Shown piece after piece: positions 49,201-57,897 of a stretch of DNA of 64,000 nucleotides. Each line of letters starts with the position of its first letter. Positions within the stretch are counted from its first letter, which is position 1. This DNA comes from Rhyzopertha dominica. Its lineage: Eukaryota > Arthropoda > Insecta > Coleoptera > Bostrichidae. The notes under the pieces are model-generated. The model had not been told where the DNA came from, made no database searches, and saw only the letters and a list, made by a program, of their open reading frames with translations. The stretch is from positions 50,117,325 through 50,181,324 of the forward strand of contig QCXZ01000064.1 of NCBI GenBank assembly GCA_025024175.1. Reading direction: 5' to 3'. Made by a program: the position numbers and the translations under genes.

Positions 49201-52200
49201 CACTTAACAATGCTTAAATCTACAAAAAAATACCTAGGCTAAAACAAAATTTTGGGCAGAGAAAATTTCAGGAGTTGATACAGCAATGCAGATAAAATAG
49301 TGTGTTACACTCTCTTAATAAGACATTGTCGCACTCGTGTGATAAATAATGTATAGTTTACCTCCTTCCAAAGGTATCATTTTCCGCACTTGCTAGGAAA
49401 AAAACAATTATTTTCTTTTGTCGATTCATGGTAAAATTATCCATGTCTATTTACAATTAAACAGAAATATCTGAATAGTGACAATACTAATAATGCAAAA
49501 AACGTCACAGTGGCGACTTATTTAGCATTTTTCTTTTCATTCAAGTAGCATCATCATGGAAAAAAAATCACGATAAAATAAAGAATACATGTTTTCATAT
49601 GAAATAAATAATTAAATTTTTATATAAACGTCCGACAGTTGTATGTCCACTTTTGCATTTTATTCTTTTCCAGTCTTATTTTTTAAATAACTTTTCGAAA
49701 TGAAAAATGACGCAATAAAGTGCAGTAACAGAAAACAAAAAAAAATGCATCTAGTTTTCAAATATACTAACATATTCGCAAAATATCCCTTTAACGTAAT
49801 AGTGAGAATGTATGAAAGCTTCCAGCACACCTAAATAAACATTTGCTTGCATAATCATCAAAGTTAATACACTGAGAATGAGAAAGTGTTCCCAATATGG
49901 CATTTACTTTATAAGTTGATTGAAATTAAAGCGAACACACATCTAAAACTGTACTGTGTAATAAGATCCTGTTCTTCCCAACCTCCTTGGCATTCATTTT
50001 ACTTAACTTTGGAATTCGCAAATTATGAAGATTCTGTGTGGTTTATGGCGTTTATGTTTACATACATGTAAAGCTACATATGTATACAGGGTGTTCATTA
50101 TTAAGCTTCCATTAGAAGTATCTTGGAAAGTTGACAGACTTTTGAGATAAAAATTTGTACATTCAGCGACGGGGCGAAATGAACGAAAATATTTCCCAAG
50201 ATGGTGGACATCTAGTTATAAAGCTACAATGTTTTATAAGCTTTAGAATATAACAAACTTCAAATGCCAATAACTTCATTTTTTAAATAGAAAGGTATAA
50301 TTATTATATCAAACTTTTGATATCACACTTACTTGACCTGCCTGTTTTTAACGGCTTTCACAAAATTAAAAAAAGCTTTAATGATGTTAGATAATATATT
50401 TTCGGAAAGATCGCTGTCACTAAAAAACACTGACAAAAAGCTTATTAATCTGACGGTTCAGCTACACCTGTAATCTTTGGCAAAGAAGATAACCTCAAAT
50501 GGGCCGGCCTCGGTGGTCCAATGGGCACTTGGGCAAAGCGGCCTAACGCGGCTGCCTATGTCCAAAGAGGCCGCGGGTTCGAGTTCCGCTTAGGGTGTCT
50601 GTGTATGTCTCTATATATATGTATCATGATGTAATTTTCAATTAAAAATAATGAAAAACAAATGTATTGGCTAATTGTCCTAAGATTACAGGGCCACAAA
50701 TAAATTAAAAAAAAAACTTTCATAAGGCGCCATTTTGTCGCACGCATCCAACGTTTACAAAACGAGCTGAAGGCAAGTTTTGTAATGGATGAGTGCGGCA
50801 AGGAGCCTTATGAAACGGATTTTTTATACATTTTTTTGCTATTTTGCGTTATTTCCGTCTTCTACACAAGAATATGTGAGGAATTTAATAAAAATAAAAA
50901 ATACAAAATATACAGGGCGTTCAGTTTAAAATAATAAGTTAGTGTCAACTTTCGAGCTACCTGAAAGTCAACCATCTTGAAGAATGTTTTCATTTATCTC
51001 GCCCCACCGTTAAATTTAAGTGTACACATTTTCATCCCAAAATTCTGTCAACTTTCCAAGATACTCCTTATGGAAGTTCAAGTATGGACACCCTGTATAA
51101 ACACAAGTTCTTTTTCTAGAAGGAATAAAATCACTACGAAATCAATAATGATATTACCAACTTGTATTTAAAGACATACTCGCACTTGAAAACATATTTT
51201 GTTATAATTAAATTCATAAAAAATATGTCACTAACACAACTATGTATTTATCACTGTTAACATTGTAATAAAAAAAACCGCTACAAATTGAATCAATACT
51301 TCCACATCCAATTGTCAAAATGACATTTACGTTTTTATTTCTTATACTATACGATTAGTAATCAGGTATTGAGCATTTTTTCTCTCTACACATTTTTTCT
51401 AAGACAAACAGTCCTCGTGATATTAGCAAAAATATATAAATTTTTTAATCGGTTTTTTTGCAAATAACTCGAAAATTATTAACTTAACAAAAAAAAATAC
51501 AAGAGCGTTTTCTGATCAGAAATGGGATTTTCTATATCATACCAAAATTTAAAAAAAATCGTACGAGCAGTGTCCAAAATAGGTTTTTTTGGAAATATTG
51601 CGAAAATGTCAACATTTTGGATAAATTTTCTAAGACACTTTTTGTGAGAAATTTTATTTCCTATCTGATGGCATTTTCATTTTTTGAATATATTAGGAAA
51701 TATTTAGGAAAAACAGTTTTCTTTAAGTGACGCTTTTTTACTAATATCTTCTAAACAGTTTGCTGTACCGAAAATTTATAAGAGCTAATAATACTCGCAG
51801 TTATACTACTAATCACATACTAAAACGAAAAAAATATAAAAAAATTTGCAAAAAAGGCAGTTGCCAAATTTCGCCCTTTTCCCGATACCCTACTTACCCC
51901 ACAAACAATAGGTCGCTTTGGGTAGTTGAGATTTATACGTTTGCCAAATTTCAAGTTCATATATTAAGTCTTTCGAAACTTATCGTGTCCACAAACAATA
52001 CCACAGACACACAACACAGACAAGAATTTTTTTTGCTCAAATTTTGTTTTTCTGCGTTTTCGATCATTTTAAAGCGAATGAGCAAATGAAAATTTTTGAA
52101 AATTTTTTTCGCGGTACAATACTTCGCATCCGTTGGATGTGGAAGTAATACAAGGCAAAATATGTCAAATGTATTTGATATAAAAAGTACAAGCATTTGT

Positions 52201-55200
52201 ACTTAAATTAAACAAGTTTTATTTATAGTTTCAAGTTCTTTTCATTAAATACTATCGCACCTCTTGTATCTAATACATTTGTCTGTTAAAACCATGGCAG
52301 TTCCGTTAACAGTCAAGAAGGTTACAATCATAATGAGAAATCTTGCCCACGGCAGTTGATACGAAGCATAGCGAGATAGTGGAAAGGCAGGAAAAAAATA
52401 GAGTGAGTCATTAACAGAACACGGACGGAACTCCTCGAAGTGACTTTAGAAGAGAAAGAAAACCCATCGCACATCTACGGTGCATGCTGTTGGAACACAT
52501 TTTACGATCCAAAGTACGTGGCTCTTAACGTCGGGTTACTAATATATCCATGCGCGCTATTTTAGATCGTGAAATCGTCGTACATCGTATTTTTTCCTCG
52601 ACACTGTGGAATTCCAGTGTCGGAATAAACTGAATTGGTTTTGCCTTGGGTATGGCGTACCTTGCGACAAATAGTTGCCGATACGCGTCAAATATTCGAT
52701 AAAACAACCACGTGTTCGTACTTACTGCTGTAAATATTTGCTGCTATTTTAAATGCCACTACCTACACTCTTGTATTTTCGTGCGTTTGCCGAAACCAGA
52801 GCGTCCAGACAAAGAAATGTCAGCGACTCGAACAACTATTTTTGCTAGGATGGAGTTCCCAGAAATGATGGGTTAAAAACAGGACATCTGGGCTCGAAAT
52901 TATATGTGGGATCAAAAAAGGCAACTCCACCGCCAGCAATCGAATAACGAAGAAAAGATATTGCGGGGGGTCAGTTTCACAATAATATTGTTCATCTGCG
53001 ATCATGACACGATAAAAAATTCTTTACTTGCCAAGAATTTCTTCTTAAAGCGTCAGACGAACAGATACATTCAATATTTTGACTGTGATAAGAGGGCTAG
53101 TCGTCAGAAGAGCAACAAAAAAAGCTCCCTTGTTTAGAAACTCATATAAGACAGTTGCCGCTTAAAGATGAAAACAACTGTACAAACGTCGGAGCTTCTA
53201 GATACTTACAAGCCTTCGTTGAGTTTTTACGATAACTTAGGATGCGTAAAATTGGTGTCACGTGGGCCCCTAAACTGAATGCGTTCGATCCTTTTAGAGC
53301 TTTCAGGAGAAACATCAAAGACATGTAGAAGACGAGTGTTGACATAGGGCGTGAAGCCATATTTTTTGTACAAAAGCTACACGAACGCATATAAGCCTCT
53401 TATCATTTGAAACAACCTTCTTCGTATTAACTTTAAACGAACGCAACATTCTAGTCAGCAGGACATGATTTGTAGCACTTCTGGACGAATTACAAAATAA
53501 AATTTCAGGGAAAAACACAAAGAAATCTTTACGCTCCAATTCGTGAATACTGTTTGGAATAAAAAAAGGCTTAAGCGCGTTCATGCTGTAGAAGTTTATA
53601 TTGGCAGATATTATATTCAGTTGTTAGTCCACGCCGTCTTTTTTGTTTCTCTTTTTGCAGTTTATCAAGTATAACAAGCTGAATCTATGAAGTATAAAAA
53701 TTCTTGACGTTCCTGAACTATACCGCTGTTCACAGAACTTTTAAATAACGTCATCGTCATGATTTTCGCGACTTAACTTGTCGTCATTGTTGCCAGGTCT
53801 ACCTTCTAGGTAAAAACCAAGCCATTCCAAGTTTAACCTCAGACGCACGCCTAAATACACGCGGTAATACTTGTACTTGTTATTTTTTTACGTGGACACG
53901 CCTTTCCTCTCGTTTTTTCGAGAACGTCATAGAATACTCAGAAAGATTCAATACAAGATGACAGGATCCTCAAGTATGGCAGTTTGTAGAAACGCTCGCG
54001 ATGAAAAAATCAAAAATAGACGTTTCTAGAAGTCCACAGAACATTCTGGAAAATATCCACAATTTTTTAATTATTATTTGCCCAACCTGTTTCGCAATTA
54101 GTCAGCTAATTAGCTTTTGGTATTCTTTATTACAAATTACATAACACATACCTAGGTGGGACCAGAACCCGTAACCTCGGAATCCAGAGGCAGACACGCT
54201 ACCCATTGGACCAGTAATAGATTATACCTAATATAGTTACAAATATACAGTTGTGTGATGTTGTACATAGATCCGAAATTTTCAAATACACGCATTGACA
54301 GCATAAAAACGAAGTGCCGATTGTCAGTGCCAACTTTCACAGAACGTCACTGACGACGTAACTTTAAAGTTATATAAACTTATATATGACATCTAGCGTG
54401 TTAAGGTGTTTAAAAAACTACTTTTACCTAAAATAGGTATAACTCAACATGTCGTCATAAGATTTTTAGATTTTGACATTCCCGCAACTACAATGTTGCC
54501 AAATCCTTTTCCCATCGAAATAATCCCGTTATTGATTTTTATTAATAGATTCATTAAGATGAACAGTCAATAGGTACACTAAAGAACAAAAAAGGTTATT
54601 TGGAGATCCACTGTCTTTTACAGATCGTTGAAGTGGATGACGTCTCCTGTCGATGACCCATCGTCATCGCCTGACCTAACGCCAAGAGACTTACCACGAT
54701 ATCAGCGTACAGGAAACAAAATGTATGCATAATTGTCATGAAATTCGGCATCAACCAAAGTTTGAACAACTACATTTGTGCTTTAAAAAGCTGCATCTGT
54801 AGGTGATTGGTGGTTAAAAAAGCTCGTTTCGAACATTTCAGTGTTTTGCATGAAAATTCTACTTTAGTCAAGGGAAAAGCGAACAAGACGCCTAAAGATC
54901 TGTTAATGGATTTTTAAGCACATAATAATTTTTCAGATACCATAGTATTCAAAAGCTAAGAAAATGGTGTAACATTCTATTATAGTAGATACCTAAATAT
55001 CATAAAAATATCTTCTGTTTACTTTTACAGCTACGTTGCCAACTTATTCTACATATATGAACTAAGTCGTGCGCATCGCGTGCATACAGCAAGGTTCATT
55101 ATCATAGAACCCACGTGTCGATAGATTTTTCATAAATTAGCGCACTGGAAGGGGATGTTCCCCTCGCAATGTTATGATTCGTGGACTCTTTTATGTTCTT

Positions 55201-56018
55201 AAAATTAGGTCACTCAACTGTACACTTAAAATACACGTACAGCAGTGCCGTTGGTAAATTGCAGATATTCTCACAGATTATGTAGTGTACACTACTATAA
55301 TCCTTCATTTGTAATTTTCCTGCAGTGAAAGTCCACCTCATTACAATAATTAAGGAATGCACGATTAGCTAGAAGTGACGGTGACTAGTACCTACACAGG
55401 CACAATATTGTTACCATTATTCTACAACCAAAAGTGGTTTTTGTTTGCACTGTGATATCACAAAGGAAAACAAACAATGTGCAAGAAAATAATATTATTA
55501 TGAAATTCATGGGCAGCACTCATCACACACGTCGAAATAATCAAGAATCCACAGCAAAAGAGCAAAGACAGCGAGGTCATCCTAATAATCGAAATCGCGC
55601 AACGCAGTATCCACTCACCCTATGTCACAATCAGCTGATTTCTTTGTTTGGTTGGTTGTTTGGGCACCCCGAGATTAGATGGTCGATGACATTATTTCTT
55701 TGCAAATGCCCCCGACCGATAAACATAACGAATAACATTTACACAGTAATCACAGCGTAAAAAAATAACTACGTAACACTTAAATTAAATTCATTCGTCG
55801 GATCAAAACCTTGAAATAGACTTACCTTTGTAGTGAACTCGCAGATTATTTTGCGACAATCCAATCAAGTTATATTTTTCCTTTGGGCTCCACGCACGTG
55901 GCAAGGGTGTCTTCTCCTCGTTCACTGCTGGATACAATTTTTTTAAGCGATCCGTTACACCGTTCTGAGCCTCAGATTGGGGATCCATCACGCTCCGAGC
56001 ACTGTTCACGGTCGCCAT
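25112..56018 (-). CDS. RanBPM: Ran-binding protein 9/10 (RanBPM), nine coding exons
   Basis: Scaffold subunit of the CTLH/GID E3 ubiquitin ligase, cytoplasmic and nuclear. Coding exons in transcript order: 55826-56018, 42745-42909, 42166-42356, 39518-39702, 37514-37626, 36938-37456, 31601-31752, 31425-31536, 25112-25245. All introns are GT-AG. The lengths total 1764 nt, giving 587 residues plus a stop with every junction in frame. Domains: SPRY about 60-205 ([39 protein letters not shown]), LisH about 245-270 ([16 protein letters not shown]), CTLH/CRA about 275-587 ([12 protein letters not shown], ending [14 protein letters not shown]). An N/S-rich linker interrupts CTLH and CRA, as in RanBP9/10. 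Introns 1, 6 and 8 are 5-13 kb and full of transposons. The exon model rests on splice sites and family similarity. Confidence 0.93.
25400..25475 (-). ncRNA. Degenerate hammerhead-like motif near PLE
   Basis: On the minus strand, TCCTGAAGATGTTCG...ACGAAGCCCGTC keeps the CUGAAGA core; the expected GAAA reads GAAG. It lies 3' of the minus-strand PLE at 25850-28700, the same relative place as the other motifs. Confidence 0.25.
26784..27045. repeat. Left terminal inverted repeat with three binding-site-like motifs
   Basis: Motif copies end at 26810 (terminal), 27009 and 27040. The whole arm aligns with the reverse complement of 28243-28501 with few differences. The repeated motif is a likely transposase-binding site. 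Confidence 0.85.
27162..28239 (+). CDS. Tc1-like DD34E transposase, two exons, 338 aa
   Basis: Catalyses cut-and-paste transposition into TA sites. Exons 27162-27512 and 27574-28239 join as FYK|AKEKP and give 338 residues, the usual Tc1 length. Residues 1-110 form the paired-like HTH DNA-binding region ([18 protein letters not shown], then a KPGRPSQ hook). The catalytic triad is D154 ([11 protein letters not shown]), D242 ([11 protein letters not shown]) and E277 ([11 protein letters not shown]), with 34 residues between the last two. The MPRG start at 27162 is preferred over an upstream in-frame ATG at 27057, because MPRG...S is the usual Tc1 start. One codon holds an N (27936). No disabling change is visible. 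Confidence 0.9.
27513..27573 (+). other. Predicted 61 bp intron in the Tc1-like transposase
   Basis: GTATTATTAC...TTCTACTAG interrupts the transposase exactly between K117 and A118 of the expected protein. Without removal the frame stops at 27551. A pyrimidine-rich tract precedes the AG. Confidence 0.75.
28243..28501. repeat. Right terminal inverted repeat
   Basis: Reverse-complement partner of 26784-27045. Motif copies GGCCGAAC(T/C)(A/C)TTATGA start at 28245, 28276 and 28475. Confidence 0.85.
28988..29913 (+). mobile_element. hAT element, internally deleted, ZMYM-like transposase start
   Basis: Ends CAGTGGCGG and CCGCCACTG, and is flanked by a perfect 8 bp duplication, CTGCCTTT (28980-28987 and 29914-29921), the size expected for hAT. 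Inside, an ATG at 29466 opens [20 protein letters not shown] then IKIKKLG. This resembles the N-terminus of insect hAT transposases of the ZMYM/DUF4371 group (LEDKI.IKELGRP). That frame breaks within about 110 bases and the rest of the enzyme is missing. It lies in RanBPM intron 8. Confidence 0.88.
29942..30045. repeat. Small hairpin, possible MITE remnant
   Basis: CTATGCCGTGTTGTCTACAC (29942-29961) is the inverse of GTGTAGACAGCACAGCATAG (30026-30045) with two mismatches. The arms are about 64 bases apart. No flanking duplication was identified. Confidence 0.6.
30050..30845 (-). pseudogene. RTE-like LINE endonuclease fragment
   Basis: Minus-strand pieces: [19 protein letters not shown] then [20 protein letters not shown], then [13 protein letters not shown] (about 30840-30660), then [19 protein letters not shown] (about 30575-30510) and [10 protein letters not shown] across a frameshift. 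This is the C-terminal end of an APE-type endonuclease and the linker typical of RTE-like LINEs, often annotated as craniofacial development protein 2-like. It is truncated before the RT and lies in RanBPM intron 8. Confidence 0.75.
30846..31424. other. Intron 8 sequence, nothing recognised
   Basis: AT-rich intronic sequence on the exon 8 side of RanBPM intron 8, with no transposon or gene signature that I can identify. Confidence 0.5.
31425..31536 (-). CDS. RanBPM: RanBPM coding exon 8 (CRA)
   Basis: Acceptor ttttcag|AAT, donor TTTTAG|gtaagt. Encodes [20 protein letters not shown] then [17 protein letters not shown], a very conserved RanBP9/10 segment. Intron 7 on its 5' side is 64 bp. Confidence 0.94.
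31601..31752 (-). CDS. RanBPM: RanBPM coding exon 7 (CRA)
   Basis: Acceptor tttttgtag|AA, donor CTTGAG|gtgagg. Encodes [20 protein letters not shown] then [20 protein letters not shown], matching the RanBP9/10 CRA pattern ERMLQFGREL. Confidence 0.9.
32290..33515 (-). pseudogene. Penelope-like element, minus copy of an inverted pair
   Basis: On the minus strand: [13 protein letters not shown] with [13 protein letters not shown] (about 33470-33400), [20 protein letters not shown] (from 33343), [31 protein letters not shown], then a GIY-YIG-like stretch [24 protein letters not shown] (32756) and [20 protein letters not shown]. The 3' tail (32297-32540) includes CACTGACGATGGCC on its minus strand. 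Frameshifts abound. A second copy in opposite orientation begins at about 33500. Confidence 0.8.
33835..34531 (+). pseudogene. Internally deleted mariner element
   Basis: The right end reads GGTCGGAAACTTTTCAGACC up to TA (34530-34531), a typical mariner terminal repeat. The left end (gatctggaaagattctgacc, about 33839) is a diverged inverse. Coding remains: [20 protein letters not shown] (33979), [20 protein letters not shown] then [14 protein letters not shown], and after a large deletion [20 protein letters not shown]. The YSPDLAPSD box is mariner-specific. Most of the catalytic core is missing, so it is inactive. An N lies at about 34239. Confidence 0.82.
34755..36802. mobile_element. MITE with GGTCGA(T/C)TTCCACT ends, host of the palindrome
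   Basis: The ends GGTCGATTTCCACT and AGTGGAAGTCGACC are inverse, and a 5 bp duplication TTTAA flanks both (34750-34754 and 36803-36807). Both arms contain GCGTCGCAGC-type GC-rich subterminal sequence. Without the later insertion at 34812-36499 it would be about 360 bp and non-coding. The family is unknown to me; the duplication could also be read around TTAA (piggyBac-like), but the ends then differ by one base. Confidence 0.75.
34812..36499. mobile_element. 1.69 kb near-palindrome of two Tc1-like 3' halves
   Basis: Flanked by TA and ending CAGTAGCGTGCAAAAAAA in inverted copies at both ends. The left half (34812-35655) is the reverse complement of the right half (35656-36499) with scattered mismatches and small indels. 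The centre is CGAACCGGTTCG (35651-35662), at the exact geometric midpoint. Each half encodes a decayed C-terminal piece of a Tc1-like transposase: minus strand [20 protein letters not shown] (35751-35485) and [16 protein letters not shown]; plus strand [20 protein letters not shown] and [17 protein letters not shown]. It lies in RanBPM intron 6, so a transcript could form an ~840 bp hairpin. Confidence 0.9.
36938..37456 (-). CDS. RanBPM: RanBPM coding exon 6 (CTLH and N/S-rich linker)
   Basis: Acceptor ttctag|AAATAC, donor AATATGG|gtgagt. The first part, [20 protein letters not shown] with [15 protein letters not shown], is CTLH. The rest is a low-complexity Asn/Ser-rich linker with an acidic patch ([10 protein letters not shown]). 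The frame runs about 40 bases into the intron, but the GTGAGT donor joins exon 7 correctly. Confidence 0.92.
37514..37626 (-). CDS. RanBPM: RanBPM coding exon 5 (LisH)
   Basis: Acceptor ttatttag|GATG, donor CAAG|gtatac. Encodes [20 protein letters not shown] through TSIKNRQ, the LisH motif and start of CTLH. Intron 5 downstream is only 57 bp. Confidence 0.93.
38013..38097. repeat. Dispersed repeat copy 1
   Basis: GATAATATATTCTCGGAAAG then ATCGCTGTC...GTCTGACG aligns with 50390-50470. In the other orientation it contains CGAAACGTCAGAC, reminiscent of PLE terminal sequence. It lies in RanBPM intron 4. Confidence 0.5.
38098..39517. other. RanBPM intron 4, nothing further recognised
   Basis: AT-rich intronic sequence without recognisable coding motifs or terminal repeats. 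Short open frames here (for example 39138-39512 minus) lack any family signature. Confidence 0.5.
39518..39702 (-). CDS. RanBPM: RanBPM coding exon 4 (SPRY end to LisH)
   Basis: Acceptor tttttag|CC, donor AATAA|gtaagt. Encodes [20 protein letters not shown] and then a charged linker with [20 protein letters not shown]. Confidence 0.95.
39703..42165. other. RanBPM intron 3, nothing recognised
   Basis: A 2463 bp GT-AG intron, strongly AT-rich. No transposon or RNA gene was identified. Confidence 0.55.
42166..42356 (-). CDS. RanBPM: RanBPM coding exon 3 (SPRY, second half)
   Basis: Acceptor tttttag|GG, donor CTACCT|gtaagt. Encodes [20 protein letters not shown], then [20 protein letters not shown] and GTAFTDLP. 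Confidence 0.95.
42745..42909 (-). CDS. RanBPM: RanBPM coding exon 2 (SPRY, first half)
   Basis: Acceptor tttgaag|GT, donor CCAG|gtattc. Encodes [20 protein letters not shown] through [16 protein letters not shown], nearly identical to the family consensus of RanBP9/10. Confidence 0.95.
42910..47730. other. RanBPM intron 1, distal part
   Basis: AT-rich sequence without recognisable genes. One compositionally distinct patch occurs at about 46250-46560 (listed separately). Small open frames here show no family signature. Confidence 0.5.
46250..46560. other. GC-richer patch of unknown origin in intron 1
   Basis: About 310 bases are visibly richer in G and C than the surrounding intron (for example GAACCACCACCTGGTTCGGG). 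An open frame on the minus strand (46224-46448) has no recognisable domain. It could be part of an LTR or an unclassified repeat. Confidence 0.4.
47731..48766. mobile_element. Foldback element with long inverted arms
   Basis: CAGGGTGTCCCATTTTC (47731) pairs with GAAAATGGGACACTCTG (48750). Inward, GTTGTGAGTTGAGCTGTACC (about 47819) pairs with GGTACAGCTCAACTCACAAC (48716). Further in, CAGTGGCGTACTC (47972) pairs with GAGTACACCACTG (48591). The inner ends look like hAT ends, but their flanks are inverted rather than duplicated, so the whole is a single foldback structure rather than a simple hAT insertion. It lies in RanBPM intron 1. Confidence 0.75.
48767..50086. other. Intron 1, nothing firm recognised
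   Basis: AT-rich. A stretch near 49050-49085 (gttgatgataatagtggccc, then aaacgtcg) faintly resembles PLE/hammerhead-type tails but is too degraded to call. Confidence 0.4.
50390..50475. repeat. Dispersed repeat copy 2
   Basis: Aligns with 38013-38097 (ATAATATATTTTCGGAAAGA then TCGCTGTCAC). Confidence 0.5.
50501..50600 (+). repeat. tRNA-derived SINE head
   Basis: Contains an A box, TGGTCCAATGGG (50514-50525), matching TRGYNNARNNG, and a B box, GGTTCGAGTTCC (50576-50587), with spacing slightly longer than in a tRNA. The region between cannot fold into a normal anticodon arm, so this is a SINE promoter or tRNA relic rather than a tRNA gene. Confidence 0.6.
51096..54149. other. Intron 1, mostly AT-rich repeats
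   Basis: 51430-52100 is very AT-rich with phrases such as GCAAATAACTCGAAAATTA, a style typical of non-coding ends of insect DNA transposons, but no terminal repeat or enzyme was found. The remainder to 54149 shows nothing recognisable. Confidence 0.4.
54150..54225 (-). repeat. tRNA-like sequence, SINE or tRNA pseudogene
   Basis: On the minus strand an A box TGGTCCAATGGG (54202-54213) and a degenerate B box GGGTTCTGGTCCC (54158-54170) are separated by about 31 bases, the spacing of a real tRNA. The B box lacks the invariant TTCGA, and I could not fold a proper acceptor stem, so I do not call a functional tRNA. Confidence 0.5.
54226..55825. other. Intron 1, proximal to exon 1, nothing recognised
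   Basis: No coding or repeat signature was identified. The frame at 55434-55760 has no domain and lies antisense to the intron. Confidence 0.45.
55826..56018 (-). CDS. RanBPM: RanBPM coding exon 1
   Basis: Encodes residues 1-64 plus one base, from [12 protein letters not shown] to [12 protein letters not shown]. The donor is CAAAG|gtaagt. The ATG at 56016-56018 is the first in frame. [17 protein letters not shown] is the conserved entry to the SPRY domain. Confidence 0.9.
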
Positions 56019-57842
56019 TTCTAAACTCCCATTCTTTCATGGTGATAAGGTGATATACTGCGCAAGTTCGCTTTTCTAACAGGTTTAACAATCAGCTGAT
56101 AGATGTCAGAATATTGATCTGCACGTCTAGAGCCAAATTCAAACTGTTTTTAAAAGCAAAACCCGTGAATACGGAAGCAAAAATGCAGCTACAACCACGA
56201 ACCTTGCATGTTTGGCTTTTTTTTATTGCTGTCAAAAAATGTTCTTGGCAACTCTGGAAGAAATTATCAATATTATTTCTGAAATAATGTTTACACTAAT
56301 CAGCTGTGCTTTATGATGATTAATAAATGTTTGAATAAGATTATATTACGTAAAATAAATATATGTTTGAAACTTAAATAAATTGAATAATTTTTAAACT
56401 TACTCTTCAGAGTAAACAACTTGTATTTAATAATCCTGAATTTAAACCTTTCTAAAGGATGCCTTCACAAAAGGTACTGACATAATGACTTTTATATGCC
56501 TACCAGGAGATGCAAGGATAATGATAATTATAAGACATGATTAATCAGCTAGATTGGCAGCCAATAAGGACATGAGAGCATATAAACATACAATTACTAA
56601 AAAAAAACCATATAAGTACCCTATTGGATGAAAAATGTTTGTCAGAGGTGGGAAGAGGTGTGATAGGCAATTCTACTGATTACTGAAGCTTAAATTATAT
56701 GCAAAGCAAAATTACAAGAACATGTGTGTATATAATATATAGTTGTATCTTATTAACACAAACATGCAAAAAATTTCCAGAATTTTGTCCTAAATATGCA
56801 AATTTACTGAATAGGTACATTTAACAGTCCTCCAAAGTACTACTAAATCTACCAAAATTATATGCAGATGTTTAAAATTTAATGTAGTAAATGACTATCG
56901 TGTGTGCTTTAACAAGTGTTTCAATGCGTAAGATGTTATTGGACTGTTTTTTAAATTTAATTCATAATTTTAAATCCAATTTACAACTATCTGTCCCTAT
57001 AATCATTTGGTGCAAAGATCAAGACAATATTGAAGAACCTTACATTTTAGATGCAAAATCGAGAACATTTTTCCTTATTTTCTCGCAAATGTTGATTTTG
57101 AACGTGGCCAGGGATTTGCACCACAGTAATATTTTATTTAACTAACCCCTTATCAAGCCAGCAAAGCATCCACTCTTTAGAAAAATTGGGTAACAAAATT
57201 AATTTTAAAAGGCAAGGAATTAGCTGTAAAAAGCAGCAAATTATGCAAATAATCACATTTTGATCTGGTAAAGTTTCTTGGCTAATTTGATACACATATA
57301 TGTAAATTTTAGGCGACCTTTTCAAAAGTTATTTGTTAAACGTTAGTGGAAATAGTTATTTACTTTTAGTTATTTATTTAGTTATTTACTTTTCCACACA
57401 AAGCACTTCAGTTTGACATGAAATTTAAAACTTGAACACTACAAGCTCTACACAGTTAACAAAAAATAACAATCTGAATCTTAAAGATGGTTTAATGGCT
57501 TCATTACATTTATTACATGCATAGTTCATCAACCTACATATTCTGTATGTATAACAGTTAGTTTTTAACGTTCAGTTACATATGCANGTGATTTTCAAAA
57601 TATATGCCGAAAAATGCTTTAATTAGAAAATATTAAAATCATGTCTATATATCGCATAACAGAAAATGTGCATGCATAAAACACCTGCACGCTTAAAAAA
57701 TAGTAAAAGTACATTAACCAGAACAATAAGAAATAATAATTTTAAGAAGTATAGGTTTTTACAAATAGCACTGACAAGTCAGCAATATATTGCATTTTGT
57801 TGCAAACATTTACTAGAAAACAATAATTGGTTATATAAATTT
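56019..57842. other. Intergenic region between SAP30BP and RanBPM
   Basis: Holds the RanBPM promoter/5' UTR near 56019-56200 and, at its other end, the 3' end of SAP30BP. No TATA box or other element can be assigned with confidence. An N lies at 57586. Confidence 0.5.
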
Positions 57843-57848
57843 TTTTAT
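57843..57848 (-). promoter_or_regulatory. Likely SAP30BP polyadenylation signal
   Basis: AATAAA on the minus strand about 50 bases downstream of the SAP30BP stop codon. Confidence 0.5.
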
Positions 57849-57897
57849 TTACATAATTAGGTACACAAGTGCACAGAATAAATATAACACAGACTAC

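Larger units (their letters stand above)
50087..51095. mobile_element. Non-autonomous DNA element with CAGGGTGT ends
   Basis: Ends CAGGGTGTTCATTATT and its diverged inverse ACACCCTG, flanked by TATA on both sides. The inverted ends extend at least 150 bases: GTATCTTGGAAAGTTGACAG on the left matches the inverse of CTGTCAACTTTCCAAGATAC on the right. There is no transposase. The interior holds a PLE-tail-like repeat (50390-50475) and a tRNA-like SINE head (50501-50600), which suggests later insertions. It lies in RanBPM intron 1. Confidence 0.75.

Noticed and set aside
54150..54225. Functional tRNA gene
   Set aside because: The B box lacks the invariant TTCGA and no acceptor stem closes; kept only as a tRNA-like repeat.
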